NCBI GenBank assembly: GCA_050246945.1
Contig: JBFWVC010000017.1
Span: 56,016 to 120,015 of the forward strand
Direction: 5' to 3'
From: JAEUMD01 sp050246945
GTDB taxonomy: Bacteria; Pseudomonadota; Alphaproteobacteria; Rhizobiales; Hyphomicrobiaceae
DNA length: 64,000 nucleotides
This document shows positions 1 to 8,560 of the stretch, one piece after another. Below the pieces are notes generated by a model, which was not told where the DNA came from, did not search any database, and worked only from the letters and a program-made list of their open reading frames with translations. A program made the position numbers and the translations under genes. Position 1 is the first letter of the stretch; each line of letters starts with the position of its first letter.

Positions 1-66
1 GAACGCTGGTTCTGCACTGAAAAGGAAGCGCTTGCAGCAGGCTGGCGCCCGGCTCATGGCTCATGA
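1..66 (+). CDS. C-terminal end of a nuclease-like (sunset-domain) protein, partial
   Basis: An open frame enters from the left edge and stops at TGA 64-66. The 21 visible residues include RWFCTEKEALAAGWRPA, which resembles the short cysteine-containing tail (W-F-C-x-E-x-E-A-x-A-A-G-[WY]-R) found at the end of thermonuclease-like and sunset-domain proteins of Hyphomicrobiales. Only the tail is in the window, so function rests on this motif alone. No catalytic residues are visible. Confidence 0.45.
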   Translation, partial: ERWFCTEKEALAAGWRPAHGS

Positions 67-396
67 TCTGGCTTCGGTCAGGGGCCGTTCCGCAGGCCGG
101 GGTCCGGACTAGGGAGTATGTCGAGCTGAAGCGTGGTGTGGTTCAGCTTAAAAAATATTCAAAAACAATTGGTTGAATCATGTTCCTGATTCCATGAAAC
201 AGGCACACGATCTGGCGTCGCTGTGCTGAGACCAGACGCCGCTTGGCTCCCGACTCTTCGTTTTGGATAGTGCCTTGGCCTGCCGCTACAAGCGATTATC
301 ACGTGCGGGCACTGATGCTCGACATCTGCGGGAAAAATAGGCATTCTCTGCGCTGATTTTTCCGCTCCCATCGGGATTCTGGAGGCGGCGACATAT

Positions 397-1233
397 ATGC
401 CCAGATGCAACATGAAGACCTGCAGCACGCTATTGGCCGGGGCAGCCTGTGCCGCGATGGCGATCATTTTATTCGGCGCGACCGCTCCGGCTTTGGCGGG
501 TAGCACGTGGGATGGCCTCAAGGCCGACGTGACTGGCACCCGCCCTGTCCAGAACGGCCTCGGTGTCGTTACGCTCGACGCACCCGCCCGCCCGCAAGAT
601 CAGCGCGCAGTACCTGTCGCGATCGACGTGCGCTTTGCAGATGGACGAACCGTGACGGCGGTCACGCTGGTGGTCGACGAGAACCCGATGCCCGTCGCTG
701 CCGTCTTCAACATGGGGCCGAACCAGCGTCACGTAGCGCTCAAGACTGCCATCCGCCTCAACCAGCAGACTGAAATTCGTGCCATCGTCGAGGCGAGCGA
801 TGGCGCTCTCTATATGACGTCCAGGCTTGTCAAGTTCGCCGGTGGTCAGGCGGCTTGTGCCGCGCCTCCGACTGGCAACCCGGAGGAGATCGCCGCCAAC
901 ATGGGCAAGATGAGCCTCGTCGACGTCCCTGTCGAGGGCAATGCGACGCAGATCGCGCACGATATGCGCCTGAAGATCTCGCACCCCAATCACACAGGGA
1001 TGGCGATGGATCAGCAGACGCTGCTTTATATCCCGTTGCGCATGATCTCATCTCTGGAAGTTCGGCAAGGTGACGTCAAACTTTTCGACATGACGGGTTC
1101 CATTACCCTCGCCGAGAACCCTTACTTCGAATTCCCTGTGGTGTTGACCGGCGACCACAAACTCAATGTTATTCTCAAGGATAGTGACGGTACCGAGTGG
1201 ACGCGCACGCTTCCGATCCGCGCGGGAAGCTGA
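397..1233 (+). CDS. SoxYZ-like fused sulfur-carrier protein, quinoprotein dehydrogenase-associated type
   Basis: The 278-residue protein has an N-terminal signal peptide (hydrophobic about residues 12-34, ending PALAG). A SoxY-like immunoglobulin-type domain (about 45-150) is followed by a SoxZ-like domain (about 170-275, with MRLKISHPNHTG and NPYFEF). Separate SoxY and SoxZ form the periplasmic carrier of thiosulfate oxidation. This fused form belongs to a family usually found near PQQ-dependent dehydrogenases. The SoxY swinging-arm GGCGG is absent; only GGQAAC lies near the junction, so carrier function of the classical kind is doubtful. GGAGG at 381-385 supports the ATG at 397. No dehydrogenase gene lies beside it here, although pqq genes occur at 33.9-35.5 kb. 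Confidence 0.83.
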   Translation: MPRCNMKTCSTLLAGAACAAMAIILFGATAPALAGSTWDGLKADVTGTRPVQNGLGVVTLDAPARPQDQRAVPVAIDVRFADGRTVTAVTLVVDENPMPVAAVFNMGPNQRHVALKTAIRLNQQTEIRAIVEASDGALYMTSRLVKFAGGQAACAAPPTGNPEEIAANMGKMSLVDVPVEGNATQIAHDMRLKISHPNHTGMAMDQQTLLYIPLRMISSLEVRQGDVKLFDMTGSITLAENPYFEFPVVLTGDHKLNVILKDSDGTEWTRTLPIRAGS

Positions 1234-1517
1234 CACTTCACCTCCCGGCCATTTCGATGCTCTTGCGAAAGCGCGACCCCGGATGGCTACCGCGTCTGCG
1301 GGCACTATCGTTTTCGAACGAACGCGACGCAGACGCCGGCTGGCGATGGGCCGGTTCTGCCGATGGCTCCGCGAATGGCGCGAGCCACCATACGCGCTTT
1401 GAAGCAACCCTCGCGCGCCCTTTCCGGGATACCTGCGAAACCCTGAGGGGAGGTCCATTTCAGCGGTTGCGCAGACGTGCCATCTGGCTATAGTGCGCCG
1501 CTGTTCCGAACAGATCC

Positions 1518-1607
1518 GGAGGGGTGGCCGAGTGGTTGAAGGCGCACGCCTGGAACGCGTGTGTGCGGGAAACCGTACCGTGGGTTCGAATCCCACTCCC
1601 TCCGCCA
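1518..1607 (+). tRNA. tRNA-Ser (anticodon GGA)
   Basis: A 90-nt cloverleaf begins GGAGGGG, which pairs with TCCCTCC (last pair G-T). It has the D-arm GTGGCCGAGTGG, anticodon loop CTGGAAC (anticodon GGA), a long class II variable arm, and the T-arm GTGGGTTCGAATCCCAC. The terminal G discriminator and CCA are encoded. The class II arm and anticodon identify serine (UCC/UCU). The recombinase cassette that follows starts 284 bp downstream, but no duplicated 3' end of this tRNA was seen in the window. Confidence 0.97.
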
Positions 1608-1890
1608 CGCAACTGATTGATATAGATACATAAAACGAGTCTTGGCGTCGGGGTCGAAATTCGTCCGTAGTGTCCGCCGGTTAGCGGCACGATGCCATTT
1701 TATCTGCGACCGAGAGACCGCTTCGGTGCAGGCTATCGCGGGCTCCTCCGGTCCAAGTCTCCTATTGGCTTTAGAGTGGTACCGTTGGCGGCGGGCGCGG
1801 TGGGTCGTTTCGCTCATTTGATGCTGACGAGATCGGCGAGCCGCCGTCTCAACTGGTGGGCGACGGGGCACTTCCGAGAGACTGGCGCGG

Positions 1891-3624
1891 TCAATCGAAT
1901 CCAAGCTCGCGGCGCTGGTCGGACCAGCGCGAACCGAACTGGCCAGCGCGCATGAGCTTGATCGCACTAAACTCGGCTGGCTGGCGCCCCTGGACGATCG
2001 CCCTGGTGATGTTCGGCGCAAGGAAGCTCAGCCGGAAGACACGGGTAAAGTAGGAGGGGCTCACCCCCGCCTCTTCGGCGAGATCCCTGATTGACCTGCC
2101 GTTGCTGTTCGTCACGAGACCGTGGAAGTGCCGCGCCTGCACGATCAGACGCAGAAGGCTTCGATCCGGTTTGATCGCAATTTCGGATTGTCCCTCGATC
2201 ACAAGCTTGTTCGCAATACCGGTCCGCTTAACGCGCACCGGCATTGTCAGCACGGCGCTCGGCCCCTCGTCCGACAAGTCGAACTGGCAAGGGCTCAACT
2301 TCCCCCGGATTGCCTCAAGGAGTCGCAGCGGGCGGAGGGCAATAACAATGGTGTCGGGTTTGACCTCCACGCGAGAGAGGCACGCACCAAGGATGCCGCG
2401 TTTCTCGGATGCGGACAACTCTGGCCAACGCTGCGCGAGCCATGCCGCTTGGTCAATGAGCGTCTTGTGCGCCGCGACCGTGGTCGTTCCCGCGAACGCC
2501 AGAATGGAAGCTGGTTCCTGCAGCAACGTGTGGATCTGGTCCTCGACGAGAACCTCGAGATCGGAGGCCGGAACACGACAGGCAGACTCGGAAGGTTTGA
2601 CCCAGCCGCGCTTAATCAACGATTGGCTGACGTAATAGCGATAGCGCGCGCCGTTCTTTGTGGCGTGCGTCGGTGACATGCGCTCGCCGCCGCCATCGTA
2701 GACGAGGCCGGCCAGGAGACTCGGAGCAAAAGCCTTGGATCGCGTCGTTCGCTCAACGCGATTGTCTGCAAGGATCGCCTGGGCCTCGGACCACAGTGCC
2801 TCGTCGATGATAGCGTCATGCTGACCGGGATAGGGCTTACCCTTGTGTGCGATCTCGCCTCGGTACAGCCGGTTCTGCAGGATGTGGTACAGCGCGCCGA
2901 TCGCGATCGGCTTGGCTCCGGTCGGATTGCCATTTCGGTCCCGTCGCGCCTTACTGACAACGCCCGATACGTCCAGTTCCAGCTTCAGTGCATGCACCGA
3001 TTTCAACGCCGTGTAGCGGTGATAGATATGTCGGACGGTTTCGGCTTCGGCCGCGTTCACGGCAAGCTTGCGATTGGCAACGTCGTAGCCGAGCGGCGGC
3101 AGGCCACCCATCCACATGCCTTTCTGCTTCGAAGCGGCAATCTTGTCGCGAATTCGCTCGCCGGTCACTTCACGCTCAAACTGGGCGAACGACAAGAGCA
3201 TGTTGAGAGTCAGGCGCCCTATCGACGTCGTGGTGTTGAACTGCTGAGTCACCGAGACGAATGAGACGCTCTTGGCGTCGAAGGCATCTACGATCTTGGC
3301 AAAGTCACGGAGCGAGCGCGTAAGCCGGTCGACCTTGTAGACGACGACCGTGTCGACGCGGCCGGTGGCGATGTCCTCAAGAAGGCGCTGCAGCGCCGGC
3401 CGCTCCATGGTCCCGCCGGAGATGCCACCATCATCGTACATGTTGGGTAGTGCGACCCAGCCGAAGCTTTTCTGGCTCCGGATGTAGGCCTCACACGCTT
3501 CGCGCTGTGCATCGAGCGAGTTGAACTCCTGCTCCAACCCGTCCTCGGAGGACTTGCGCGTGTAGATGGCGCAGCGAACAACCTCTGCGCCGTTGGGACG
3601 GGCAGGCTTGAGTTTCGGACGCAT
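1891..3624 (-). CDS. Large serine recombinase
   Basis: The 577-residue protein has an N-terminal resolvase/invertase catalytic domain (about 15-165). It contains AIYTRKSSEDGLEQEF, with the likely nucleophile Ser25, DRLTRSLRDFAKI and QFEREVTGERIRDKI. A recombinase domain (about 180-300) and a long C-terminal DNA-binding region ending in RLSFLAPNITRAIVQGRQP follow. It is the last gene of a three-gene unit (DUF3489, DUF2924, recombinase); its ATG overlaps the DUF2924 stop as TGATG. Such units are common in Hyphomicrobiales and presumably move or rearrange DNA, but the substrate sites are unknown. A decayed relative lies at 25505-27100. Confidence 0.92.
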   Translation of the reverse strand: MRPKLKPARPNGAEVVRCAIYTRKSSEDGLEQEFNSLDAQREACEAYIRSQKSFGWVALPNMYDDGGISGGTMERPALQRLLEDIATGRVDTVVVYKVDRLTRSLRDFAKIVDAFDAKSVSFVSVTQQFNTTTSIGRLTLNMLLSFAQFEREVTGERIRDKIAASKQKGMWMGGLPPLGYDVANRKLAVNAAEAETVRHIYHRYTALKSVHALKLELDVSGVVSKARRDRNGNPTGAKPIAIGALYHILQNRLYRGEIAHKGKPYPGQHDAIIDEALWSEAQAILADNRVERTTRSKAFAPSLLAGLVYDGGGERMSPTHATKNGARYRYYVSQSLIKRGWVKPSESACRVPASDLEVLVEDQIHTLLQEPASILAFAGTTTVAAHKTLIDQAAWLAQRWPELSASEKRGILGACLSRVEVKPDTIVIALRPLRLLEAIRGKLSPCQFDLSDEGPSAVLTMPVRVKRTGIANKLVIEGQSEIAIKPDRSLLRLIVQARHFHGLVTNSNGRSIRDLAEEAGVSPSYFTRVFRLSFLAPNITRAIVQGRQPAEFSAIKLMRAGQFGSRWSDQRRELGFD

Positions 3625-4157
3625 CAGCCGCCCTCTTCAGTTGCCGCATCGCCGCTATTCGGTGCAGCTTTCGCCTTGCCGATCCCGAAAAATCTCGGCC
3701 CCGACCACTGGGTGCCAGTCATCTCGCGCGCGATTGCCGACAGCGAGCGCCACGTCTTCCCTCGCCACAGGAACCCTTCCTCGAAGACCTGGACCTCGTG
3801 TGTTTCGCCCTTCCATTCGCGTATTAGACGGGCGCCCGGCCTCAGAGTGACGGCACGTGCCTTGGTCAAGTCCGCCTTCGTGGCCATTGTCTGCCCCAGC
3901 TCGGCGATCTGACGCTTGGTCGCCGCGGAGAGGCCACCGAACGCTCGCTCCTGCAGCTTCCACGCGACGCCAAGCTCGAGCAGATCGCGGCTCAGCCTAC
4001 TGGGCGGACGAGAACGATAGTGTCGCAACCATTCGTTCCGTAGGTCCGCCGGGCTCATGCTTGCTAACGCGGACAATGCCGCCTCGAGAGCTTCGGTGTC
4101 GGCGCGCCCGGGCGCGCCGACTGTGGACGTCGTATTTGTGCGATCCTTTTTCCGCAT
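3624..4157 (-). CDS. DUF2924 domain protein
   Basis: The 177-residue protein matches the DUF2924 pattern. The N-terminal half is helical (LALASMSPADLRNEWLRHYRS-like region, about 28-60). The C-terminal part has RLIREWKGETHEVQVFEEGFLWRGK and SLSAIAREMTGTQWSGPRFF (about 111-160). Function is unknown. The gene sits between a DUF3489 gene (3 bp upstream) and the serine recombinase (1-bp overlap), so the three are probably co-translated. The constant linkage suggests an accessory role in recombination, for example DNA binding or directionality; this is inference. A frameshifted copy lies at 27097-27345. Confidence 0.85.
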   Translation of the reverse strand: MRKKDRTNTTSTVGAPGRADTEALEAALSALASMSPADLRNEWLRHYRSRPPSRLSRDLLELGVAWKLQERAFGGLSAATKRQIAELGQTMATKADLTKARAVTLRPGARLIREWKGETHEVQVFEEGFLWRGKTWRSLSAIAREMTGTQWSGPRFFGIGKAKAAPNSGDAATEEGG

Positions 4158-4160
4158 CGC

Positions 4161-4457
4161 TCAACCTACCGTCGATACAAGTCGGTAGGCCTTGCGGTTG
4201 GCTTTTGCGTCGAGCCGGATCTCGAAACCACGCGCCTTCAGCTTGCTCAAGGCGCCGAGGACCGAGTGCTTCTGCCAGCTGGTCGCATTGACCAACTCGT
4301 CAACGGTGGCTCCGTTCTTCGAGGCGAGGCGGCCGAGGATATCGCCAAGCTTGCCGTCGGGTCGCGGCAGGTCGGCCGGAACCGGAGCCGTTCTAGCATT
4401 GGAGGGGTTTCTGGGCTGCTTTGCCGTCTTGGTCCGGTTAGGGTTCGGCGTATTCAT
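4161..4457 (-). CDS. DUF3489 domain protein
   Basis: The 98-residue protein has a basic, Pro/Asn-rich N-terminus (about 1-30). A predicted winged-helix segment follows, with KLGDILGRLASKNGATVDEL, then ATSWQKHSVLGALSKLKARG and a C-terminal strand pair. This is the DUF3489 pattern and looks like a small DNA-binding protein. It is the first gene of the recombinase cassette and could regulate it. No partner copy remains in the decayed cassette at 25.5-27.3 kb. Confidence 0.85.
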   Translation of the reverse strand: MNTPNPNRTKTAKQPRNPSNARTAPVPADLPRPDGKLGDILGRLASKNGATVDELVNATSWQKHSVLGALSKLKARGFEIRLDAKANRKAYRLVSTVG

Positions 4458-5373
4458 CGGGTGGCTCTCCAGTGTCGGGCTGCGCAGGATGCGCCGCCTT
4501 GCACCACCCGAAGCCCCGGATGCACGACTCCGGGGCTGACTATGCGGCCTTAGCCGCGCCTGTCACCGACAGTACCGCTCCGAAGGGCCGCAAAGTCCAG
4601 TCCAAAGGTGCTGTCTCGCGCATAAAAGAAGAGTTTGAAAACAAGTGGGTATCAATAGCCTCGTCTGCACCAGGAAGGCTGGTAGGTCAGCAGTTCGATA
4701 CCTTGATGCTCCACCAACGACAACGCGTTGAGTTTACAAATTATTTTAGACTTGCAAATTGACTCACACTAACCGCGGGTTAGCGCATACGTATCGGTCT
4801 TTTGGCCGGTCTCTGCGCCCCGAATAGGCGGTCTTCGCGCGGCAAATGTCCCGCTGTCTCTGGCCTCAAAATTCCTCTTCCGGGCGCCGTGCCTAGCTGC
4901 GCCGTAGAGACCTTGTTCGCAGCTAACTGAGACCGGTGTGAAAGAGGCGCGTCACCCTGATTTGCTTAAGGCCGTCGACGACTGAGCGCGATGCTCTCAC
5001 CTTGAAAGTGGCGCTCGCCTATGAACCCGCAAGAGCAAGATAAAGCATCCACGATTTCGCCGGCTTCATCTTGGATATCCAAGATTTTGGGTTCGAACTC
5101 CGTGGCATCACGCTAGGCGGATCTGCAATCCCTAGGACGAAATGCAGAGTTTTCGCACATCGACCGTTCCCAATGCTCCGCAGCCCGGTCGGCATTTTCG
5201 CATGTCCGCTCTCAGCTGTGTCAGCGGACTCATGTTGTGGCTTGCTGAACGATCCAAGGCGGCGGCGCGTCGTCAATCATCGCGCTGACCCGAGACCGGC
5301 CGTCGACCGTCTGACGCAATAGACTAGTCGCGGTGATCCAAAAACAGGCAAGAACTTATGAATACCTGCGCGG
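4458..5373. other. Gene-free stretch between recombinase cassette and ABC exporter
   Basis: No convincing gene was found on either strand. The 4458-4700 part upstream of DUF3489 should contain the cassette promoter. At 4769-4783 there is a perfect inverted repeat, CTAACC-GCG-GGTTAG, in AT-rich surroundings, which could be an operator or a small hairpin. The remainder (4790-5373) shows nothing I can name. Confidence 0.6.
4769..4783. promoter_or_regulatory. Short perfect inverted repeat
   Basis: CTAACC and GGTTAG are separated by GCG, in an AT-rich region 312 bp upstream of the DUF3489 start. It could be a regulator site for the recombinase cassette or a hairpin. No other copy was noticed. Confidence 0.35.
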
Positions 5374-6081
5374 TTAGCTCACGCTGTCGAGACGACCGTC
5401 GCGCAGATGGAAGATATGATCGAAGCGGTCGAAGATTTTCTCGTCATGAGTGACCGCGATGATGGCGGCCTGCTGTTCGACGGCGACCTTGCGCAGAAGG
5501 TCCATGACGATCCCTGCGCGCTTGGAATCAAGCGCGGCTGTCGGCTCGTCAGCTAGGATGATCCGCGGCCGATTGGCGAGCGCCCTGGCAATTGCGACAC
5601 GCTGCGCCTCGCCGCCTGACAGCTTTGCCGGCATGGACGATCTACGATGGCTGACCTCCAGGTAGTCCAGAAGCTCCAACGCACGAGCGCGGCCCGCCGC
5701 CGTGTCCACTCCGGCAAGCTGCAGCACGAGAGCTACGTTGTCGGTGACGTCGAGGAACGGGATCAGGTTGTGGAATTGGAAAATGAAGCCGATCTTGTCG
5801 AGCCGTAGCCGACGCAAATCAGGTCGCAGCCATTGTCCCTCTTCGAGAACCAGTTCGCCGTCGAGTTCCATGGCGCCTGCGGAAGGATCGAGGATGCATC
5901 CGATGACGTTGAGCAGCGTCGTCTTGCCCGAGCCCGACGGCCCCAGCAAAGCGACCACCTGGCCGGGGTAGACATTGATCGACACCTCGCGCAGCGCGTC
6001 GACGCGCGCGTCGCCCTCACCGAAGTGTTTTGATACGCGATCGACACGCACGAGCGGTGGAGAGGCTGGTTCTGCGTTCAT
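5374..6081 (-). CDS. ABC exporter ATP-binding protein (MacB/DevA type)
   Basis: The 235-residue ATPase has Walker A GPSGSGKTT, the ABC signature LSGGEAQRVAIARAL, Walker B IILADEPTAALD and the switch histidine in AVTHDEKIF. It energises the FtsX-type permease encoded just upstream, and with the membrane-fusion protein it forms a tripartite export system. The start ATG at 6081 was chosen because it lies 1 bp past the permease stop; an upstream frame extension to 6135 would overlap that gene. It is the last gene of the tetR-mfp-permease-ATPase operon. Confidence 0.92.
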   Translation of the reverse strand: MNAEPASPPLVRVDRVSKHFGEGDARVDALREVSINVYPGQVVALLGPSGSGKTTLLNVIGCILDPSAGAMELDGELVLEEGQWLRPDLRRLRLDKIGFIFQFHNLIPFLDVTDNVALVLQLAGVDTAAGRARALELLDYLEVSHRRSSMPAKLSGGEAQRVAIARALANRPRIILADEPTAALDSKRAGIVMDLLRKVAVEQQAAIIAVTHDEKIFDRFDHIFHLRDGRLDSVS

Positions 6082-6082
6082 G

Positions 6083-7216
6083 TCAGCCCCCCAGTGCCGT
6101 CGCGGGATCGACTTTGAGCGCCGCACGCACGCCAAGACCGCTCGATACGAGGCAGACGGCGAAGACGATTAGGCCAAGGACACTGACGTTTTCAGGTTCG
6201 AGCACGACGCGCCGGGGGAAATAGTCCTTGATATTGACAATCAGCGTCGCACCGATCGCGAAGCCGATAAGGCCGAGTGCCAGCGCCTGTTGGACGATCA
6301 TGGCGATGATGGTGCGGTCGGGTGCGCCGATCAGCTTCAGCGTGGCGATCTGCTTCAGCTTCTCCATGGTCATCGTGTAGATGATGAGCGCGATGATCAC
6401 CGCCGAAACGATCAGAAGCAGAGTCGTGAACAGGCCGATCTGGCGGCGTGCGCGGTCGACAAGCGACTGCGTCAGAATCAGCTCCTGCGCGTCCTGGGTG
6501 ATGGCCGAGAGGTGCTTCCACCGGCGGATCGCATCGGCGACCGCTTCTGGCGATGCATCGCTCTGAAGGCGAGCAACGACGGCGTTTACGGTATCGCCAT
6601 TGCCGCCACTGGCGCCGCGCGCGACCTCGACTCGCGCCGCTGGAGGGGCCAGGTCGAACTGCAGCTTCTGCGCATCCGCGAGCGTCATAAACACGGCTGG
6701 ATCGCCGCCCGAGGCTACCTGATACGTCGTGATGCCCACCACCTCGAAGACGTTGCGTCCGAGCTTCACGCGCGCGCCAAGCGTAAGGCCTGTCGATCGG
6801 TCGGCAACGATCTCATAATGACTGCGGCCGATGTGGCGGCCTGCTACGATCTGAGGCGGTCCGCCCGGTCGCGTCAGCTCGTAGCCGATCACATAAAGGC
6901 GGAGTTTCTTCCCGGCGTGTTCGGTTTCGACGGTCTGGTAGGTGATGCTGCCCGCAGATGCGACACCGCCGATGCGTGCGATCGCCTCGCGCGTTTCGCC
7001 TGGAATGCGGGAAGCCTCGGCAAAGGGCCCACGCGTGTTGGCTTCGACGACCCAGACATCGACGGCAGGGGAACGGGCTATTGTCAACGCATCCACGACC
7101 AGCCCCTTGTAGATCCCGATCATCGCCAGCACGACGCCGAGCAGCAAGCCGAGCCCCACGCAGGTCAGCAGAAACCGGAACAGGTTGTGGCGGATGTCGC
7201 GATAGGCGAGGTTCAT
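6083..7216 (-). CDS. ABC transporter permease, FtsX/DevC family
   Basis: The 377-residue membrane protein has one N-terminal helix (about 13-38), a large periplasmic domain (about 40-255) and three C-terminal helices with the FtsX fold. These include the segment with MEKLKQIATLKLIGAPDRTI between the second and third helices. This is the architecture of MacB/DevC-type mechanotransmitting permeases, not of pore-forming importers. Its start overlaps the membrane-fusion gene by 4 bp (ATGA) and the ATPase follows at 1 bp. Substrate is unknown; a drug or lipid is likely given the TetR control. Confidence 0.9.
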   Translation of the reverse strand: MNLAYRDIRHNLFRFLLTCVGLGLLLGVVLAMIGIYKGLVVDALTIARSPAVDVWVVEANTRGPFAEASRIPGETREAIARIGGVASAGSITYQTVETEHAGKKLRLYVIGYELTRPGGPPQIVAGRHIGRSHYEIVADRSTGLTLGARVKLGRNVFEVVGITTYQVASGGDPAVFMTLADAQKLQFDLAPPAARVEVARGASGGNGDTVNAVVARLQSDASPEAVADAIRRWKHLSAITQDAQELILTQSLVDRARRQIGLFTTLLLIVSAVIIALIIYTMTMEKLKQIATLKLIGAPDRTIIAMIVQQALALGLIGFAIGATLIVNIKDYFPRRVVLEPENVSVLGLIVFAVCLVSSGLGVRAALKVDPATALGG

Positions 7217-8484
7217 TTCGCCGACTCCGTTGCCGGCCTGACTGGCTGAAGCGGAGAAGCTGGCAGCGTCCGTGTTGCCTTAACTCGAACGGAGCGGCCC
7301 TCCTTGAAGCCCGAGCCAAGTGCCGTGACCACTTGCACAGTTTCGGGCAACCTGGAAATGATCTCGAGCTGGGAGTCCTCGGTGCGATGGCGGAACTGCA
7401 CAATCCGCCGGTTAAGCCGTCCCTCTTCGACCGTCCACACGGTTCCCTGTCGGCCATCGTACCCATGCACTGCGGCTTCCGGCACCAGCAGCGCGTCCTC
7501 GAGCGTGGCAACCGTGATCCAGAATTCTGCTTGTTCGCCCAGATGCACACGCGAGGGTGGATTGTCCCCTCGAACGAAGACGCGCCGCTCCTCGCTGACG
7601 CGATCGCTTTCGAGCCCGATACGGACAACCTCGCCGGCAAAGCTATCCAGCGGACGCGACCGCAGCCGGGCCTCCACCTTCTGTCCTTCCCTCAGGAAGC
7701 CTGCTCGCTGCTCATCGACATAGGCCAGTCCCCAGTAGCTGTCCTTGGCGATCACCGTAAATATCGGATCGCCCGGCTTGATCACGGTACCGGCCTCCTT
7801 GTGTCGCTCGATGATCAAGCCGTCATAAGGCGCCAGCAGCGTGCGATGGCTCAGCATTGTCTCTTCAAAGCGGAGCTGAGCCTCTGCATCTGTGAGCTGC
7901 GCCTTGGCACTTTCCGCCTCGCTCTTGGCGACCGCAACTTCGGCCTTTGCCACCGCTTCGTCGCGAACAGCTTCCTCGGCCGCCTGTTGCGAAACGATGT
8001 CACGTCCGGCCAGCGCCTGCTTACGTTTATTGGACTCCCGCTTCTGCGCCAGGACCGCCTCGGCCTTCTCGACGTTGGTCGCCGCGCGCCCAATGTTGAC
8101 CTGCGCGATCGCGAGTGCGGCGCGCGACTTGGCCACCTTCGACTCCTGCTCACCTGCAGACAGACGGGCCAACACCTGCCCCTTGGTGACGCGGTCTCCG
8201 TGATCGGCGTTAAGCTCAATGAGAGTCGCGCCGACCTCAAAGCCGATCTTGGAAAGCACACGCGCCTCGACCGTGCCGAGACCAAAAACACGAACGGGAA
8301 CATTGACGGCGGGTGCTGCGACCTCAACAGAGATCGGGCGGTTGGTGGCGACGGTTACGGCGAACCAAACGGCGCCAGCGGCTGTGAGCGCGGCGAGGCC
8401 ATATCGCAGCGCTGGCTTGCGCAACAGCGGCATGCCACGGGCGGCACGGCTCGCTCCTGATGTATCGGATGTGTTTTCGTTCAT
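7213..8484 (-). CDS. Membrane-fusion (HlyD/DevB-type) periplasmic adaptor
   Basis: The 423-residue protein has one N-terminal transmembrane anchor (about 28-47), a lipoyl/barrel-sandwich region split by a long alpha-helical hairpin rich in Ala/Glu/Lys (about 95-215), and beta-barrel and membrane-proximal domains. The C-terminal VKATR tail ends at about residue 410. It bridges the inner-membrane ABC permease to an outer-membrane channel. No TolC-type gene is present, so the channel must be encoded elsewhere. It lies 76 bp downstream of tetR and overlaps the permease gene by 4 bp. Confidence 0.9.
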   Translation of the reverse strand: MNENTSDTSGASRAARGMPLLRKPALRYGLAALTAAGAVWFAVTVATNRPISVEVAAPAVNVPVRVFGLGTVEARVLSKIGFEVGATLIELNADHGDRVTKGQVLARLSAGEQESKVAKSRAALAIAQVNIGRAATNVEKAEAVLAQKRESNKRKQALAGRDIVSQQAAEEAVRDEAVAKAEVAVAKSEAESAKAQLTDAEAQLRFEETMLSHRTLLAPYDGLIIERHKEAGTVIKPGDPIFTVIAKDSYWGLAYVDEQRAGFLREGQKVEARLRSRPLDSFAGEVVRIGLESDRVSEERRVFVRGDNPPSRVHLGEQAEFWITVATLEDALLVPEAAVHGYDGRQGTVWTVEEGRLNRRIVQFRHRTEDSQLEIISRLPETVQVVTALGSGFKEGRSVRVKATRTLPASPLQPVRPATESAK

Positions 8485-8560
8485 CGCTGCAACATCCCCG
8501 TTGTTGCTACCAGGAGTTCAATTGAGTGAAAGCCCCCGTTATGCGGCGAGATGGACCACA

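Noticed and set aside
1518..1890. tRNA-Ser 3' end as attachment site of the recombinase cassette
   Set aside because: No duplicate of the tRNA 3' end was found on the other side of the cassette or elsewhere in the window, and large serine recombinases seldom target tRNA genes.
1048..2021. Minus-strand frames across the tRNA gene
   Set aside because: They contain peptides such as EWDSNPRYG that arise from translating tRNA antisense; they are not genes.
5080..5120. tRNA-like GGTTCGAACTCC sequence
   Set aside because: Only the T-loop-like string is present; no acceptor or anticodon stems can be folded around it.
6290..8460. Long open frames on the plus strand across the exporter genes
   Set aside because: They lie opposite the permease and adaptor genes, show no recognisable motif and have the composition expected of antisense reading of G+C-rich coding DNA.
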